A DNA stretch of 64,000 bases from Planococcus citri (GCF_950023065.1 NC_088681.1:7564001-7628000), one strand, 5' to 3'. Shown: positions 11,435-24,460, counted from the first letter of the stretch. Numbers and translations are program-made. Notes: a model not told the origin generated them from the sequence alone.

Positions 11435-14400
11435 GGTAATTTGTTATTTTAACTACTTTTTGCGTTGTTTTGAGCAATTTTTGCTAAAATTGTCACATTT
11501 TATCAGTTTTTTGATGATTAATAGCAATTTTTACACATTCTATTCAAAAAGGTTTTTTTTTGGTGATGTTTTGGTGCAATTTTAGGAAACTTTTAATTTT
11601 TATTCAATTTCGATGATATTCGATCAATTTCTATACTTAGTAATTTTTTACAGTTTATCCGATACCTATACTTGGGTAATGGTACATTTTTGGGATAGTT
11701 TAACAATTTATTAGTGTTTGGAATTTCCATCAATTTTTAGCCACTTCAGCCCCCCCCCCGTTCAGTACGTCTCTTCATACATTGATAAAATATCATTTAA
11801 ACAGGGATCTGAAAAAAGATTGGATAAATTTACGATAGTAGATACATCAAGAATCAGGAATCGTATATATACATAGTAGAAAAAACAAATACAGATTAGT
11901 CAGAGGAGGCACTCGAAGCATTAACCAATACGAGAGAGAGAGACACACACACAGATCAGAAATAGTAAAAAAAAAATTCTCAACATCGTACCAGACCAGC
12001 TTGGCATTCTCCAGATTTAATACTCCATACAGGAATCAAATTTCCAACTTGGAAGACTAACATTCATCAAACATCATCATTCAAGTTTTGTGTGTTGTAC
12101 AATATCTTATGCAGGGTAATTCGTATAAAGCGTAAAGATAAAAATCGCATAGCGGCGCGGTGTTTTTATATTCGTGACTTCTATAACAACTAAAATGATC
12201 ACAGTAGGAGTAAGAATCCCTTCATTATCACCGGTAGTCGTGTCTTGGGTATTTTATGGACTGTGCGGCGGCGCTGCTACGAGTGCTACGCGAGCGTATA
12301 ATCGTTACTCATGATCATGTACCCTTTTTTGATCAGTTTTCTAAATGATTACAAAACATTACTAAATGTCACCTTAAGAAAATATTTTATCCTGCGATGT
12401 ATCTTTTCGATGCATATGTTACGAGTATAGTAAGTTAGCTTTAGATGCATCTACCTATACCTAATACCGAATAGAGGTGCTCGTAGTATAATCATTTATA
12501 CCAAATACGATATCCTACACGTACTACGATATTCATCATCGACGAAAAAAAAAATACACGTGCTAAGAAAATAAAACCAAAAAGAAAGGAAAACGAGACC
12601 AGCTATAAATGGAAATTTTTCACACTCCGAAAAAAGAAAGAGTGAAAAAAATTGATCGGAAATCCACCTCAGATGACATTGGTCTTACGCCAAAAGAATT
12701 CCCATATAAACCAGTTCGAGCTGTCGGAGCTTCACAAAGCGACAACCGCGAACCAAATGTTCCAATTTTTTATCTAACATTTTTTTTTTTTTTTCGTTAC
12801 TTAAAACAAACATCCAGACAATTGGGAACCCGTATTATAGCGATGCTCGTGCCATGTGATTTGGCACCCGGGTCCCAGGCCCTGACATCGATTAACTATT
12901 TCCGCGTAAAATTAATAACACACATAAAATTCCATCGTCGTCGTAAAATCTGTCACTTAGCACCTGAATTTAGCATTCGGTTTCGCGTTTACCCAGACAG
13001 CCGAAAAAAAACCACCGTTTCGACTCATCCGGTCCTAAAAAAAGAGTAATTAAAGTCTAATCCAGACGAAAATCAAGCTGTGAATTACCGTCTGACCTTG
13101 ACAATCGACGAAGAAAAAAATATAGATCGATAATTAGCCAAACTCCATCCGTCATTAACACATACAGATGGTTTTCGATACGTTAGGTAACCTTCGTATA
13201 TTAGGTTTAGTCTGCCAGGCCCCTTGGAAAAAAATATCCCCGTTAATCGATTTCGTGTTCTAAATTTAATCGCTTTTCCTAGCTTTGGAAAAAAATCACT
13301 TATTATACTCGACTCGATGGAGTAAAATTAATCGCGCCGGAGTTTTGTTTACACACTAAAGACTCATGCTACGAATCATAACAGTTGCCTGGACCATTCA
13401 GTGGCTAATTTGCTGCAATAATCGTAGGTAATCTCGAATACTTGCGCCAAAATAGAGAATAATTATGCAAAGCGGAATCAGTTAAACAGAAAATCGTTCA
13501 ATGCGGTAGTCAGAGAGTGTTTTTTTGTGCGAATATTTTACATTTATTTTACCCACGTTTGACAGTTTTCTTAGCCGAATACGTCGCCGTATTTTTATTA
13601 CTCTGATAATTAGCCATAAAAGTATTTTGACGAGACGCCGCGCCGCGTCTTCTCGGAGATTCCCAAATTCTTGACTTTTTTTTTTACCAGACGAAATTAT
13701 TCCAAGATGTGTCTCTGGTGTCTCGGTATAGAAATTTCAGAATAATGCGGAGAAGAGATCTGTCGCGAAATTAATTTTTTCTATCTTAAAAAATAGGTTT
13801 GATCTTCTCATTTCAATCACATACCTATTTATGGCAAATTAATTAGCTTAATTCGATCTTTGATCGAATCATGGATTATGATGAGAATAAACCTCATCGA
13901 TGCTGGTTCTCCAAACAAAATTCTCATGTGGCACCTTCATTATACGTATTGTACAAAGAAGTGTTATATCAGTGGAAGAAGATAGTGTGTTACTCTTATA
14001 GACCAACACACACACTGAATCCATGGTAGGCGTTAATTGCAAATTATGGCGTTATTAATGAGCCCATGATTACTATTCGTAATTAACTATCACTCGATTA
14101 TCGAGTCCTAATCGAATCCAAGTGGGTGTCGGTACCATAGGATAACCTCGAAATGAAATTATATTTCGTTAATGATCGTATATCTACTGCTGTTGCTGGC
14201 CATTACCGTCGTGTTTCTTAATGTTATTTTGAAGGTAGATGAACTGTCCGGTGAGTTTTGGAGTTTTGAAAATTTTTTATATGTAGGTAAGGTGTTTCAT
14301 CGTCTGATCATGTTTTGGAAACTTGAACCAAAAATGAAACCGGGTTCAACGTTTCGTTTGAATTTTTTTTTGACCAATTCCCCTCGATGATGTGGTAGAG

Positions 14401-14515
14401 CAATTGTCGCCATTATTCCCATTCAAGCGTTTGTGGAACTGCAGGAGGGAGAGAGGGAGGGGGTAGTAATTTTCACACATTGGCGATTTCATGCGAAACT
14501 GCTCATGTATCTGGA
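11435..14515. other. mostly non-repetitive DNA, no established gene
   Basis: Contains GA and CA microsatellites at about 11932-11953 and one candidate first exon at 14172-14250. The 146-codon frame at 12609-13049 has no recognisable domain. The base composition is more even than in the repeat blocks, so distant exons or regulatory DNA are possible. Confidence 0.4.
14172..14250 (+). CDS. candidate first exon encoding a signal-anchor
   Basis: ATG at 14172 opens 26 codons plus one base before a strong donor (G|GTGAGT, intron from 14251). The peptide begins MIVYLLLLLAITVVFLNVIL, a hydrophobic segment suited to a signal peptide or membrane anchor, followed by KVDELS. Seen directly: the hydrophobic start and the donor. 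Inference: that it is an expressed first exon. The layout resembles N-termini of microsomal enzymes such as cytochromes P450, but nothing diagnostic follows, so no family is assigned. An upstream out-of-frame ATG and a poor start context reduce confidence. Confidence 0.25.
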
Positions 14516-15240
14516 AACCGATGACTTTACTAACAAAAATGAAACGTTTTTGACAATTTTCGCGAAAAGAGGAACTTTTTGAGAATTTTTGCAGAAATTA
14601 TGACTATTAAATTGACAATTTTGGTAAAAATTACCTCTGTTTGGCGAAAATTGTGATTTTTTGACAATTTTATAGTAATTTTTCGCAATTACCTATTTTG
14701 GAAAAAAAAAACATGAATTTTGTTAGGTAATTTTAAACATTAAAATGATCTATTATTTGGACAAAAATTAGCTCTCATTGACAATTTTAACAAAACTTGG
14801 AATTTTCTGACAATTTTTATCCGAGAAACTGAAACTTTTTTTCAAAATTCATGCAATAAACATGAATTGTTGGGATTTTGGCAGAACCTATTGGGCTTTT
14901 AAAAAAAACCTAATGTAAAAAAGCATGATTTTGGATTGTTTGGCAAAAATTATAGCCCTCCAGTGACAATTTTAACAAAAAATGGAATTTTCTGACAACT
15001 TTTATCCAAGGAACTGAAATTTTTTTCAAAATTCATACAAAAAACATGAATTTTTTGGGATTTTGGCAAAACCTATTTGGCTTTAAAAAAAAACGTGATG
15101 TAAAAAAAAAAAACATGATTTTGGACTATTTGACACAAAATAGAAATTTTTGATTTTAATAAAAAGTAAGGCTTTTTTTACACAAATTGGTAGTTCGAAA
15201 CCTTGGAAAAAATTTTTTTATCATAAATGAATTTTTTTCA
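14516..15240. repeat. degenerate TTTTGGCAAAAATT repeat block
   Basis: Loosely repeated units such as GACAATTTTGGTAAAAAT. An internal duplication is visible: the GACAATTTTAACAAAA to AACCTATTGGGCTTT segment at about 14780-14910 recurs at about 14960-15090. Confidence 0.7.
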
Positions 15241-15670
15241 TTCAGCTCCCTTTCGTACGCTTATTTATTGCCAGACCTAAAAAACATTATTTTTGCGTTT
15301 CTGCTTTAAAAACATTTGACGAATGAGAAAAAAAAGGACGATTCGATATCGAAAGATTTTGATGGAAATTCAGTGGAAATGAAAGTCACTCAGAAAATTT
15401 TTTAGCTCCGGAAGTTCCCCCAGAGGGAAGATATGGGTCCTCAAACATGGCACATTTTCGAGAAAAAAAAAACATGATTTTTTGCTCTGGCTCCAACCTA
15501 ACCTGTTCTGAGGAAAATCGTACTGTTATAAAAGATGATGTTTGAGATTCTCTGTCAATCTATAGGCCATTACTCGTATCATCTGAATACAAGACCACCT
15601 TTGTCCTTTAGGGTCTACTGAGAGTTAAAAACTTTTAAATCGCTTATTTTGGAGTGAAATTGGTGTTTTG
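15241..15670. repeat. interspersed repeat with AGCTCCGGAAG core
   Basis: The segment around 15360-15560, with TTTAGCTCCGGAAG and GGAAGATATGGG, has a diverged copy at about 21330-21600 and a partial one at about 42650-42780. In the first two copies it sits directly beside a degenerate TTTTGGCAAAAA block, so the two probably belong to one larger repeat. Confidence 0.55.
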
Positions 15671-17330
15671 AAAATATATGGCTCGCACTCAATTCCCCTC
15701 CTCCCCCCCTCCCCCCTTCCCTCCCTCCCAAAAAATAGTAACTTCAGTAACCAAAAAAGTCCAAAAAAGTAACCAAAAACTTTACAAAACGTGTTCAAAA
15801 CATTTTAATGAACAAAAAAAATCACCAAAAAAACGAAGAAAATTTCAATTAAATTTATAGTGAAAAAGAAAATACAAAACAAAACATTGATGATGAAAAA
15901 CTCAATCGGGATCTTAGAAATTTCAGCAAAAAGCTGGGCTTTTTGACAAATACGTATGTATTAGCGAAAAAGTTATTAATTTTTTCAATTTTTTGTTAAA
16001 AAAGTGAGAAGTTTTGAAAAATATTAGAGTAAAAGTCAAACTCTTTGAAATGTTTTGCAGAAAAATACATAAAAAACGAGACTTCATAGTAAATTTTGGC
16101 AAAATAGCGAAACTTTTTAACAAAAATGTGACACACCAGACCCATTGTCAATTTGAGGAAGAAAATGAAAATTTTTCAAAATTTCTAGCAAATTTGCGAA
16201 ATTTTTTCAGAAATTCTGGTGAAGACGAGGATTTTTCCAATTTTTCGTGAAATAAAACAGGACTTTTCGTCAATTATTAGAAAAAGTGATGATTTTTCAC
16301 AGGTTTTAACAAAAAAGCGAGACTTTTTCACAACTACATTAATTGTAAACAAACGAGATTTTTAGGCAGTTTTTGACAAAAAGGGAAAATTTTTATTGGA
16401 ATTATTTGCCAAAAAGACGACAATTTTTGGCAATGAACGAGACTTTTTGGCAAACTTGATGAATAACAGCGAGACGTTAGCCAATTTTTGGCACAAAATA
16501 AGTCTTGAAAAAGTTTAAATTGTTTTTTAAAAAAGTAACTTTAGTAACCTAAATTTTAAAAAAGTAACCGAGTTCAAGTCTTTGATTCAATAACGAGATT
16601 TTAACGCAGGTTTTGACAAAATAAAAAGAGAATTTTGGAATTTTTTGCCAAAAAGACGACAATGTTTAGCAATTTTTGGCAAGAAACGAGACTTTTTGGA
16701 AAACAATTGACATGACTTTTATAAGGCATTTTTGAAAAAACCAACAAACCTGAAGCGCACTTTTTGACAATTTAGACATGAATTTTGACAAAAATGGAAC
16801 TCTCTGACAAATTTGACCCAAAACCAAAACTTTTTTCAGCAATTCATGCAAAGAACATAATTTTTTGGAAATTTTGGCAAAGCAATGGGGCTTATTTTTG
16901 AAAATGCAAAAAAAGAAAAAAAGAAAACAAGAGCAAGACTGCACTTTTTGATTATTTTAATGGAAAAATTAAAGTTTTCCGACAATTTATAATGTGGATA
17001 TTTCTTCCAGCAATTCAGCCGAAAAATACAATTTTTTAATTTTGGTAAAACATTGAACTGGAACTTCTTTTATTTATTTTTTTTTGAAAAGAATAAAAAA
17101 AAACCAAGACTTTTTTCCATTTTTGTCAAAAAACAGAACTTTTATTTTGGAGAAAAACAAGATTTTTCAGACAGCTAAATCAAAAATTGTCATTTTTTGA
17201 ATGTTTGCGCAAAAAACCCTTTTCTCAACTTCCTGGAAATTTTGAAAAAAATTAGTATTTTTTGATAATTCTGAAAAAACAGGATGTTTTCGGGGTTGTC
17301 AGACAATGAGGGGGGAGAGGAGGGTAAATC
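15671..17330. repeat. degenerate TTTTGGCAAAAATT repeat block
   Basis: Continues the texture of 14.5-15.2 kb: recurring phrases are ACGAGACTTTTTGGCAA and CAATTTTTGGCAA. Frames such as 16014-16250 plus encode F/K/N-rich peptides without domain features. A polypyrimidine run lies at about 15697-15725. Confidence 0.65.
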
Positions 17331-18083
17331 CCTTCGCTAGACAGTTGATTCCAATCAGATCTACAAAGCGTGCCCTGATTACCAAGTAGCAGATCCAATC
17401 CCACAAACCCAACACAGGCCGATTATATGGGAAATTAAGGCGGTCATCAGTCCAATTAAATGTGAAACGCCACCTCCAAGATTCAATTTCAAAAATGCCA
17501 AGTAGGAATCTTTTAAACAGGCAGTTGAAGAAAAGATAGACAACCTACTGCCAATACCAGAAAATTATGAACTCTTCAATGAAATCATTAAGAAAGCCTC
17601 AAAAGATCATATTCCAAGGGGAGCAAGAAAGGAGTATATCTCTGGAATGGAGCTGTACCTCATAATACAATATAAGGAGTAATTATGTTAAAAAATTTAA
17701 TAAAAATCCATTCAGTGAGGACACCATTGACTAGGAAATCAATTCGCAAGTGATATAGCACAATCTGGACAGAAAAAATGGCAGGAATTAGTAGAGAATC
17801 TAGATTTCTGCAAATATAGCCGAAGGACCTGGCAACTATTGAAGAGACTTGATGGAGGTAAGACCCGATAGAGTGATTTCTCCAAGGTTACAGCTAACCA
17901 AGTGGCCCATCAACTACTCCTGAATGGCAAGACTGTTAGTAAAAGCAGCCAAACGAAAGTGGAAAGATGTATGGGAGTGGAAGTAAATAACTTTGCCACA
18001 CCAATTACTAACAAAGAAGTGAAGTCTGCAATCAAATTGTCCAAAAATACTTGTAGGAAGACTGCCCCTGTGGATACCATACC

Positions 18084-18337
18084 GTTGCCTAAGTTGCAAA
18101 GTAGCGTATGTCCATCTGTTCACTTGATACCTCGTGTAAAAGTGCCTTCAATCTGGAGCGTCATCTATTGGGTTTTAGTGTTCAACCAATGGGTAGCTAT
18201 GTCAGAGACATGCCACCAGCATATCTACGTATTGGTTGAACACTAAAACCCAATAGATAGTGCTCCAGATTGAAGGCACTTTTACATGAGGTATCAAGTG
18301 AACAGATGGACATACACTACTTTGCAACTTAGGCAAC
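18084..18337. mobile_element. 254-bp foldback MITE with 107-bp inverted repeats
   Basis: The left arm 18084-18190 and right arm 18231-18337 are inverted copies, both beginning GTTGCCTAAGTTGCAAAGTA, with only about five mismatches in 107 bp; the loop is 40 nt (18191-18230). It splits the retrotransposon remnant between the KTAPVD and TEQIEHFGP segments, so it inserted after it. The flanks (CCATACC left, AATACACC right) suggest an imperfect target duplication. The superfamily is not assigned. Confidence 0.85.
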
Positions 18338-18552
18338 AATACACCTATACTGAACAGATTGAACACTTTGGACCAAAGGCAATAAATTGGATCCAAAAAG
18401 TGTTTAATGCTTGTATAGAAACTTCAAGAATGACAAAACTATGGCGACAGGCACATGTTATTGCATTATAGAAACTAGGGAAAGAAGCAAGTGGCCCAAC
18501 CAAACACGAATAAACAAACAAACAAATGAACGAACAAACAAATGGTTTTGAG

Positions 18553-18882
18553 CAGGGATGGAAGAACAAGGAATTTTGTTCTTCGTTCTTCATTCTTTTG
18601 TTCCTGAAATGAATTACCACATGTTTATTCTTTCGTTTGTTCTCAAAACTCATATGAAACTTCGTTCGGTCGTTCGTTCTTTCCTTAAAAAATTTTTTGG
18701 TTCCCCATTCCCAGTGTTCTTGTTCTTGTAATTTTCAATTTTTTTTGCATATTGGCCAAATTTTGGTACTTTTTTCCCAAGTTTAGACCCAAAATATCCC
18801 AAAATGATTGAAAAATACGAGTAAATCTTTCAAAAATTGGTTGTTCTTTCGTTCTTGGTTCCTGTTTGTTCTTCCATCGCTA
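18553..18882. mobile_element. hAT-type MITE with 8-bp target duplication
   Basis: The left end is CAGGGATGGAAGAACAA (18553-18569); the right end is its inverted match with changes only in the outer bases (TTGTTCTTCCATCGCTA, 18866-18882). The flanks are perfect 8-bp duplications GTTTTGAG at 18545-18552 and 18883-18890. The CAGGG start and 8-bp duplication are hAT hallmarks. At 330 bp without an ORF it is non-autonomous. With element and one duplication taken away, the retrotransposon frame reads directly into ALALCYS, which supports the boundaries. Confidence 0.93.
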
Positions 18883-19515
18883 GTTTTGAGAACATCTGCG
18901 CTGGCGCTGTGCTATTCAGTGGGGGAGTATGCCTGCCCTGTTTAAAGTCATTCAGCACGTGCAAGTAAAGTTGATATACCTACCCTTAAACAATGCATGC
19001 AGATTGGTGACAGGGTGCTCATGCCCAACACCATTGAATAATCTGTATGAGTTGAGTGGAATTGCCCCACCAGCAGTCAGACATGAAGTTGTATCCATGG
19101 CAGAGAAGACATAGATGCTAAAAAATCCGCTGCATCCTATGTATGGATATGAAGAACTGGCAGAAACCCACCTCAGATCAAGTCACAGTTTCATGAAAAA
19201 AGTTGAAGAACTAAGAGATGCCCCAGCCCAGATAGATGTCTCATATGGAATGCAGGTGCCGAGGGAAGAACCAGGCAGGAAGCCCTACCAAGTGGAGAAT
19301 ATCTGAAATATGGACTGTGGAAAACACTTAACAGATTGAGGAGTGGAGTCACATGATCTAAGTACAACCTTCATAGATGGCAGTTGGCTGATGATGATTG
19401 TGTGAATGCAGCAATGTTCAGACTGACAAGCACTGAGTGCGAATTATCAGGAAAAATCAATCCTGGGAAATTAAATGGGACACTTGATGATGACGCAGTT
19501 AGATTCCTCAAGTAC

Positions 19516-21320
19516 TGGCAGGAGAAGGGTATTTAGATTTAGATTTATGTAGATCGAGTGTTTTCTTTTTTTTCCATGTTCAGTTAGGCATGTTAACCAG
19601 ATACGAGAAAAAAAATCACTCATATACATGAAGTCAGACAGCAGAGCAGGGTCCCCTGTCAATTCCTTCTGCTACCGTCCACATAATCAGAATCCCATTT
19701 CAACAATCAGTTTCCTTATTGGAGCATAATCACGGTTCATTATTCTCTCTAAACCATGCATTATTATGTATAAGCAACTTCAATCCACCATCCAAAGACT
19801 CTCAACCTCTCGCTATATAGTCTTGGACTCGAGTACCAACCTATATGTAAGAAGAATTTGCAGCTTCGCAGCAGCAACTCGGACGTCAAAGCTTTCCGAA
19901 GCGTACATACTTGTATGTACCTCTGCGGTAATTTTCTATAATACCATTAAAGCAGAGGCAGAGGCATAGCAATTGTAAGCACTATAGGTAGGTCTAGCTA
20001 CGCGCATTCAAATACACAATACGCATAAAAAAAAAAAGGTGCAAGTATTCCAAACGGATGCAATAATTAAATGTTATTTTGCGTATTTTCGTACTTATCT
20101 CCGCGGGGTAATCAGTAACATTCCATCATCAACGACAACGGTCTATTTAAACGCCTTTCGATTTAGTAACCTGTTAATAAATAGCAGCACAATGGCCGTA
20201 TATCTTACGATAGACATTTAAATATAAACTTGAAATTCATTTTCTTTTTCTGTTAATTTCGCATCGAGAGCGAGTCTGGCAAAAAAGTTTAAAACACAGA
20301 AACGGATCCCGGTATACGAGTAAAAAAGATGGCTGATTTGCATACAATAAGGTATATATAAGAAACATATTATCTGGTTAGTGTTTGCGCCGTATAACAA
20401 CTTGAAGCTCTTTAACCATTCGCTGATGGCTTATCTGCCATGTTGACAGCGCACATCTACGCTTTTGAACTTATTTACTATATACAGAGTCGAGTACCAC
20501 TGACTCTCTGAGTACGTTACGTACTCCGGCTGCTGCGATTTCATTGCCGCCACCGACAACAACTTTGAACCAATGCGGTACCTACAACAATCGTCCTCTC
20601 GGTACGGTTTACTTATACTCTTAATCTCTTCTGGTCCTTCTGACGATGCTGCTGATGGCTACTACGGTGCCCGAAATGGTCACGTATGTAGACTTAAATG
20701 TATCCAAATATCTAAATTAATAGTAGACTAGGAATTTTACATGCAGGCTTAGGCCGTCGAGGCCGAAGCGTCGCCTTATATCTATCACAGGGCAATGGTT
20801 TGCCGCTCTATTGAAAATTAATGCGCACGCCTGCCTGCCTGCCTGCGTCTGCTGTTATGTTTGTTACTTCACAACAACCGTATAATTGTAGGTTTCTATG
20901 AATACTGGATCGTACTATCTACTGCAGTCGTACTACACTTCACAAATCAAATTCTTCCTCTACCTGTATAATTTTTTTTGTTTCTTTTTGCCGGATTTTC
21001 TCGACGAAAAGCTCATCTACTGCGTTTGATGAAGTTTCAGCTGGAGCTGGTATCATTTTACGAGCCTTTCTGAGCATGAGCCACAGATTGATGAAATCCG
21101 ACTCGAACTAGTGAAAATTGCGAATGAGTTCGGTAGTTGGTTGCATAGTTATTGGGAGGGTGATGGGGAGGGGGGAGGGGATGGAGAGAGAGATCAAAAA
21201 ATCCAGGCATTTGGTTTTGAAAAACAAAAGGCAGCTGCCTTATTCGCCATGCAGGCCATATAACAGGTCTGCTATTTGAAAAATTAATGAAAGCATTCGG
21301 GTGGATCGCGAAAAACTGAT
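19516..21320. other. no gene seen
   Basis: Non-repetitive sequence with short GT/TA-rich runs and a (GCCT)n stretch near 20827-20845. Frames up to 95 codons lack recognisable features. Confidence 0.4.
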
Positions 21321-21324
21321 CAAA

Positions 21325-22440
21325 TTCAGTGGACGAGACCTTCACTTTGAGTTGAAAGTCACTTGGGTGAAATTTTAGCTCCGTAGGCGCTTCCGGAGGA
21401 GAGATATGGGGCTTCGAAGAAGAGGATTTTGTGAAAAAATTGTGGTTTTTTCGCTCAAACCTGTGCCCAACCCATTTTGATCCATTTTAAAAATAGCTCA
21501 ATTACAGATTATACGAGTAGTATTTAGGCCATTTCCGTCCAAATCTAAGATCACTTTATGGGTTCTACGGAGCGGTTGAAAATTTGAGAATCGCATTTTT
21601 GGCTAAATTCGTATTTTGAAAATATTTTTTCTGCTGAAGTACGTCTTGTATTTCGCATTGATTATGCAGCAACACCGAAAGGTATCATTTTTGAAACAGG
21701 AGAATTCAAAAATTCCCAAAAAATTGGCATGTTTCTCGCGACTTTTTGAAATTGCCAATAATCATCAAAAAATTCGCACCAGTGAATCCCAAAATATTTT
21801 CTAAGTTTCAGAAACAATATAACTTTTGATGTTTTAGTTTAGCGTAGGTAATGCTTTTTTGCATAAATTTTTTTCAAAAAGCCCACGATTCTGCCAAAAA
21901 TTTCTTTCGTGTTTTTCGCATGAACATTGCAAATTTCAAAAAGTTCCACTTTTCCAAAAAAATGTTCGAAAGTTCAGTTTTTTTTTTGCCAAAAATGACA
22001 AAAATTTGCTTTTTAACGAAAATGTATTACTTTTTTCTAAAATTGTTAAAAATTTTCGCATCTTTCAAAAACAACCGAAATGATTGTTTTTTAGCAAAAC
22101 GCCTGAAAACTTTCATTATTTTAATAAAAAAATTCCAAAAAGTCTCACTTTTTTCTAAAATTTGTCTGAAAGTTGTTTTTTGTCAGAAATTGTCAACCCC
22201 CCCCCCCCCTTTATTTTTGGCTACGACAATGTCTCGTTTTGTGACAAGAATTTCTAGAACTTTCATCCGACCAAAAACTCTCTAATTTTTTACCGAAAAG
22301 TTTTGAAATTATCTAACTTTTTAAGATACCTAATTACGAATTAAAAACAGAAGATTTCAATTTGTAAAGCGTTTTAGTCATTTTTCTTGGCACATGAATG
22401 TTCCACTCACGTTTTTTCACTTTTTTAGTCACTCCAGTGG
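21325..22440. repeat. interspersed repeat plus TTTTTCNAAAA block
   Basis: The first 300 bp match the 15.36-kb repeat (TTTTAGCTCCG, GAGATATGGGG). The rest is a degenerate block of the GGCAAAAA family in the opposite orientation, with a 14-15-base C run at about 22197-22211. The 144-codon frame at 21851-22285 is F/K-rich and reads through the repeat. Confidence 0.6.
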
Positions 22441-22499
22441 TTCCAAAAAGTCACTGGATGCTCCAGAACGACTAGAAATCCACCTGCAGTCGACTTCAT

Positions 22500-24460
22500 A
22501 GCGTGCTTAAGTTGGAGTGCAGCGTGAATTTCGGATTTCCAACTTCATTTGATGAAATTTTGTGGAAATTTCAAGTTTCAAAAATCTTCTGGACGCTCTA
22601 GTAATTTCCAAAAAGTCACCGGAGGCTTCAAAACGTCTTGAAGAATGTAAAATTCGCCTTTCCAACTGCATTTGATGAAATTTTCTGGAAATTTTCAAGT
22701 TTCAAAAATCTGCTGGGGGCTCCAGTAATTTCCAAAAAGTTACCGAAGGCTTCAAAATGACTTGAAGGATGTATTTTGGCTTTCCAACTGCATTTTATAA
22801 AATTTTCTGGAAATTTTCAAGTTTCAAAATCTGCTGGAGGCTCCAGTAATTTTCAAAAAGCCATCGGTAGCTTCAAAACGACTTGAAGAATGCATTTCGT
22901 CTTTCCAACTGCATTTTAAGAACTTTGATGGGAATTTTCAAGTTTCAAAAATTTACTGGAGGCTCCAGCAATTTTCTAAAAGTCACCGAAAGCTTCGAAT
23001 TGACTTGAAGAATGTATTTTGTCTATCCAACTGCATTTTACTAATTTTGATGGCAATTTTCAAGTTTCAAAAATTTACTGGAGGCTCCAGTAATTTCCAA
23101 AAAGTCACCGGAGGCTTCAAAATGACTTGAAAAATGTATTTTCGCTTTTCAACTGCCTTTGGTGAAATTTTATGGAAAATTTCAAGTTTCAAAAATCTGC
23201 TGTAGGCTCCAGTAATTTCCAAAAAGTTGCTAGAGACTCCAAAATGACTTGAAGAATGTATTTCGTCTTTCCAACTGCATTTTATGAATTTTGATGGAAA
23301 TTTTCAAGCTTCAAAAATCTGCTGGAGGCTCCAGTAATTTCCATAAAGTCACCGGAGACTTCAAAATGACTTGAAGAATGTATTTTCGGTTTTCAACTGC
23401 ATTTGATGAAATTTTCTGGAAATTTTCAGGTTTCAAAAATCTGCTGGAGGCTCCACTAATTTCCAAAAAGTCGCTAGAGACTCCAAAATGACTTGAAGAA
23501 TGAATTTCGTCTTTCCAATTGCATTTTATGAATTTTGATGGAAATTTTCAAGTTTCAAAAATCTGCTGGAGGCTCCAGTAGTTTCCAAAAAAGTCACCGG
23601 AGGCTTCAAAATGACTTGAAGAATGTATTTCGTTTTTCCAACTGCTTTTAACAAATTTTGATGGAAATTTTCAAGTTTCAAAAATCTACTGGAGGCTCCA
23701 GTAATTTCCAAAAAGTCGATAGAGACTCCAAAATGGCTTGAAGAACGTACTTCGTCTTCCCAACAGCATTTTATGAATTTTGATGGGAATTTTCAAGTTT
23801 TAAAAATCTGCTGGAAGCTCCAGTAATTTCTAAAAAGTCATCGACGGCTTCAAAATGACTTCAACAATGTATTCTGGCTTTTCACTTGAATTTGTTGACA
23901 TTTTCTGGGAATTTTCAAGTTTCAAAAATCTGCTGGAGGCTCCAGTAATTTTCAAAAAGTCATCGTAGGCTTCAAAATGACTTGAACAATGTATTCTGGC
24001 TTTCCAACTAAATTTGTTGAAATTTTCTGGGAATTTTCAAGTTTCAAAAATCTGCTGGAGGCTCCAGTGATTTCCAAAAAGTCACTAGAGGCTCCAAAAT
24101 GGCTTGAAGAACGTATTTCGTCTTTCCAACTGCATTTTATGAATTTTGATGGAAATTTTCAAATTTCAAAAATCTACTGGAGGCTCCAGTAATTTCCAAA
24201 AAGTCACCGCTAACCTCAAATCGACTTGAAGAATGTATTTCGTCTTTTCAACTGCATTTTATAAATTTTGGTGGAAATTTTCAAATTTCAAAAATCTACT
24301 GGAGGCTTTAAGAATTTTCAAAAAGTTACTGGAATCTCCAAAATCACTTAAACTTGCCAAATTAAATTAGAGTGCAGCGTAAATTCCGGATTTTCAACAT
24401 CATTTTATGAAATGTTGAGGAGATTTCAAGTTTCAAACATCTGCTGGAGGCTCCAGAACT
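22500..24460. repeat. 122-bp tandem satellite, about 16 copies
   Basis: Successive GGCTCCAG landmarks fall at about 22719, 22840, 22962, 23084, 23206 and 23328, a 122-bp period. The monomer contains GGAAATTTTCAAGTTTCAAA, CTGCTGGAGGCTCCAGTAAT (with the palindrome CTGGAGGCTCCAG), TTTCCAAAAAGTCACCGGAG and a CTTTCCAACTGCATTTTATG block. Copies differ by perhaps 5-15 per cent. It is not coding; diverged units recur at 30.4-30.6 and 33.75-34.8 kb. Confidence 0.93.

Larger units (their letters stand above)
17340..19515 (+). pseudogene. decayed non-LTR retrotransposon ORF2 remnant
   Basis: Conceptual translation shows fragments in LINE ORF2 order: a pre-RT region with PPRFNFKNA, a helix ending DHIPRGARKEYI (about 17470-17650), an RT finger segment TEQIEHFGPKAINW and CIETSRMTKLWRQAHVIAL (about 18345-18470), then thumb and C-terminal segments ALALCYSVGEYACPV (about 18898-18940), ACRLVTGCSCPTPLNNLYEL and the NRLRSGV block (about 19330). 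Stops and frameshifts occur throughout and the catalytic palm is missing between about 18480 and 18540. Two smaller transposons (18084-18337 and 18553-18882) interrupt it. Confidence 0.85.

Noticed and set aside
12609..13049. 146-codon plus-strand frame
   Set aside because: No recognisable domain, contains a poly-Phe run from a T tract, and no splice or promoter context.
21851..22285. 144-codon plus-strand frame, F/K-rich
   Set aside because: Reads through the degenerate repeat and a C homopolymer; low-complexity translation.
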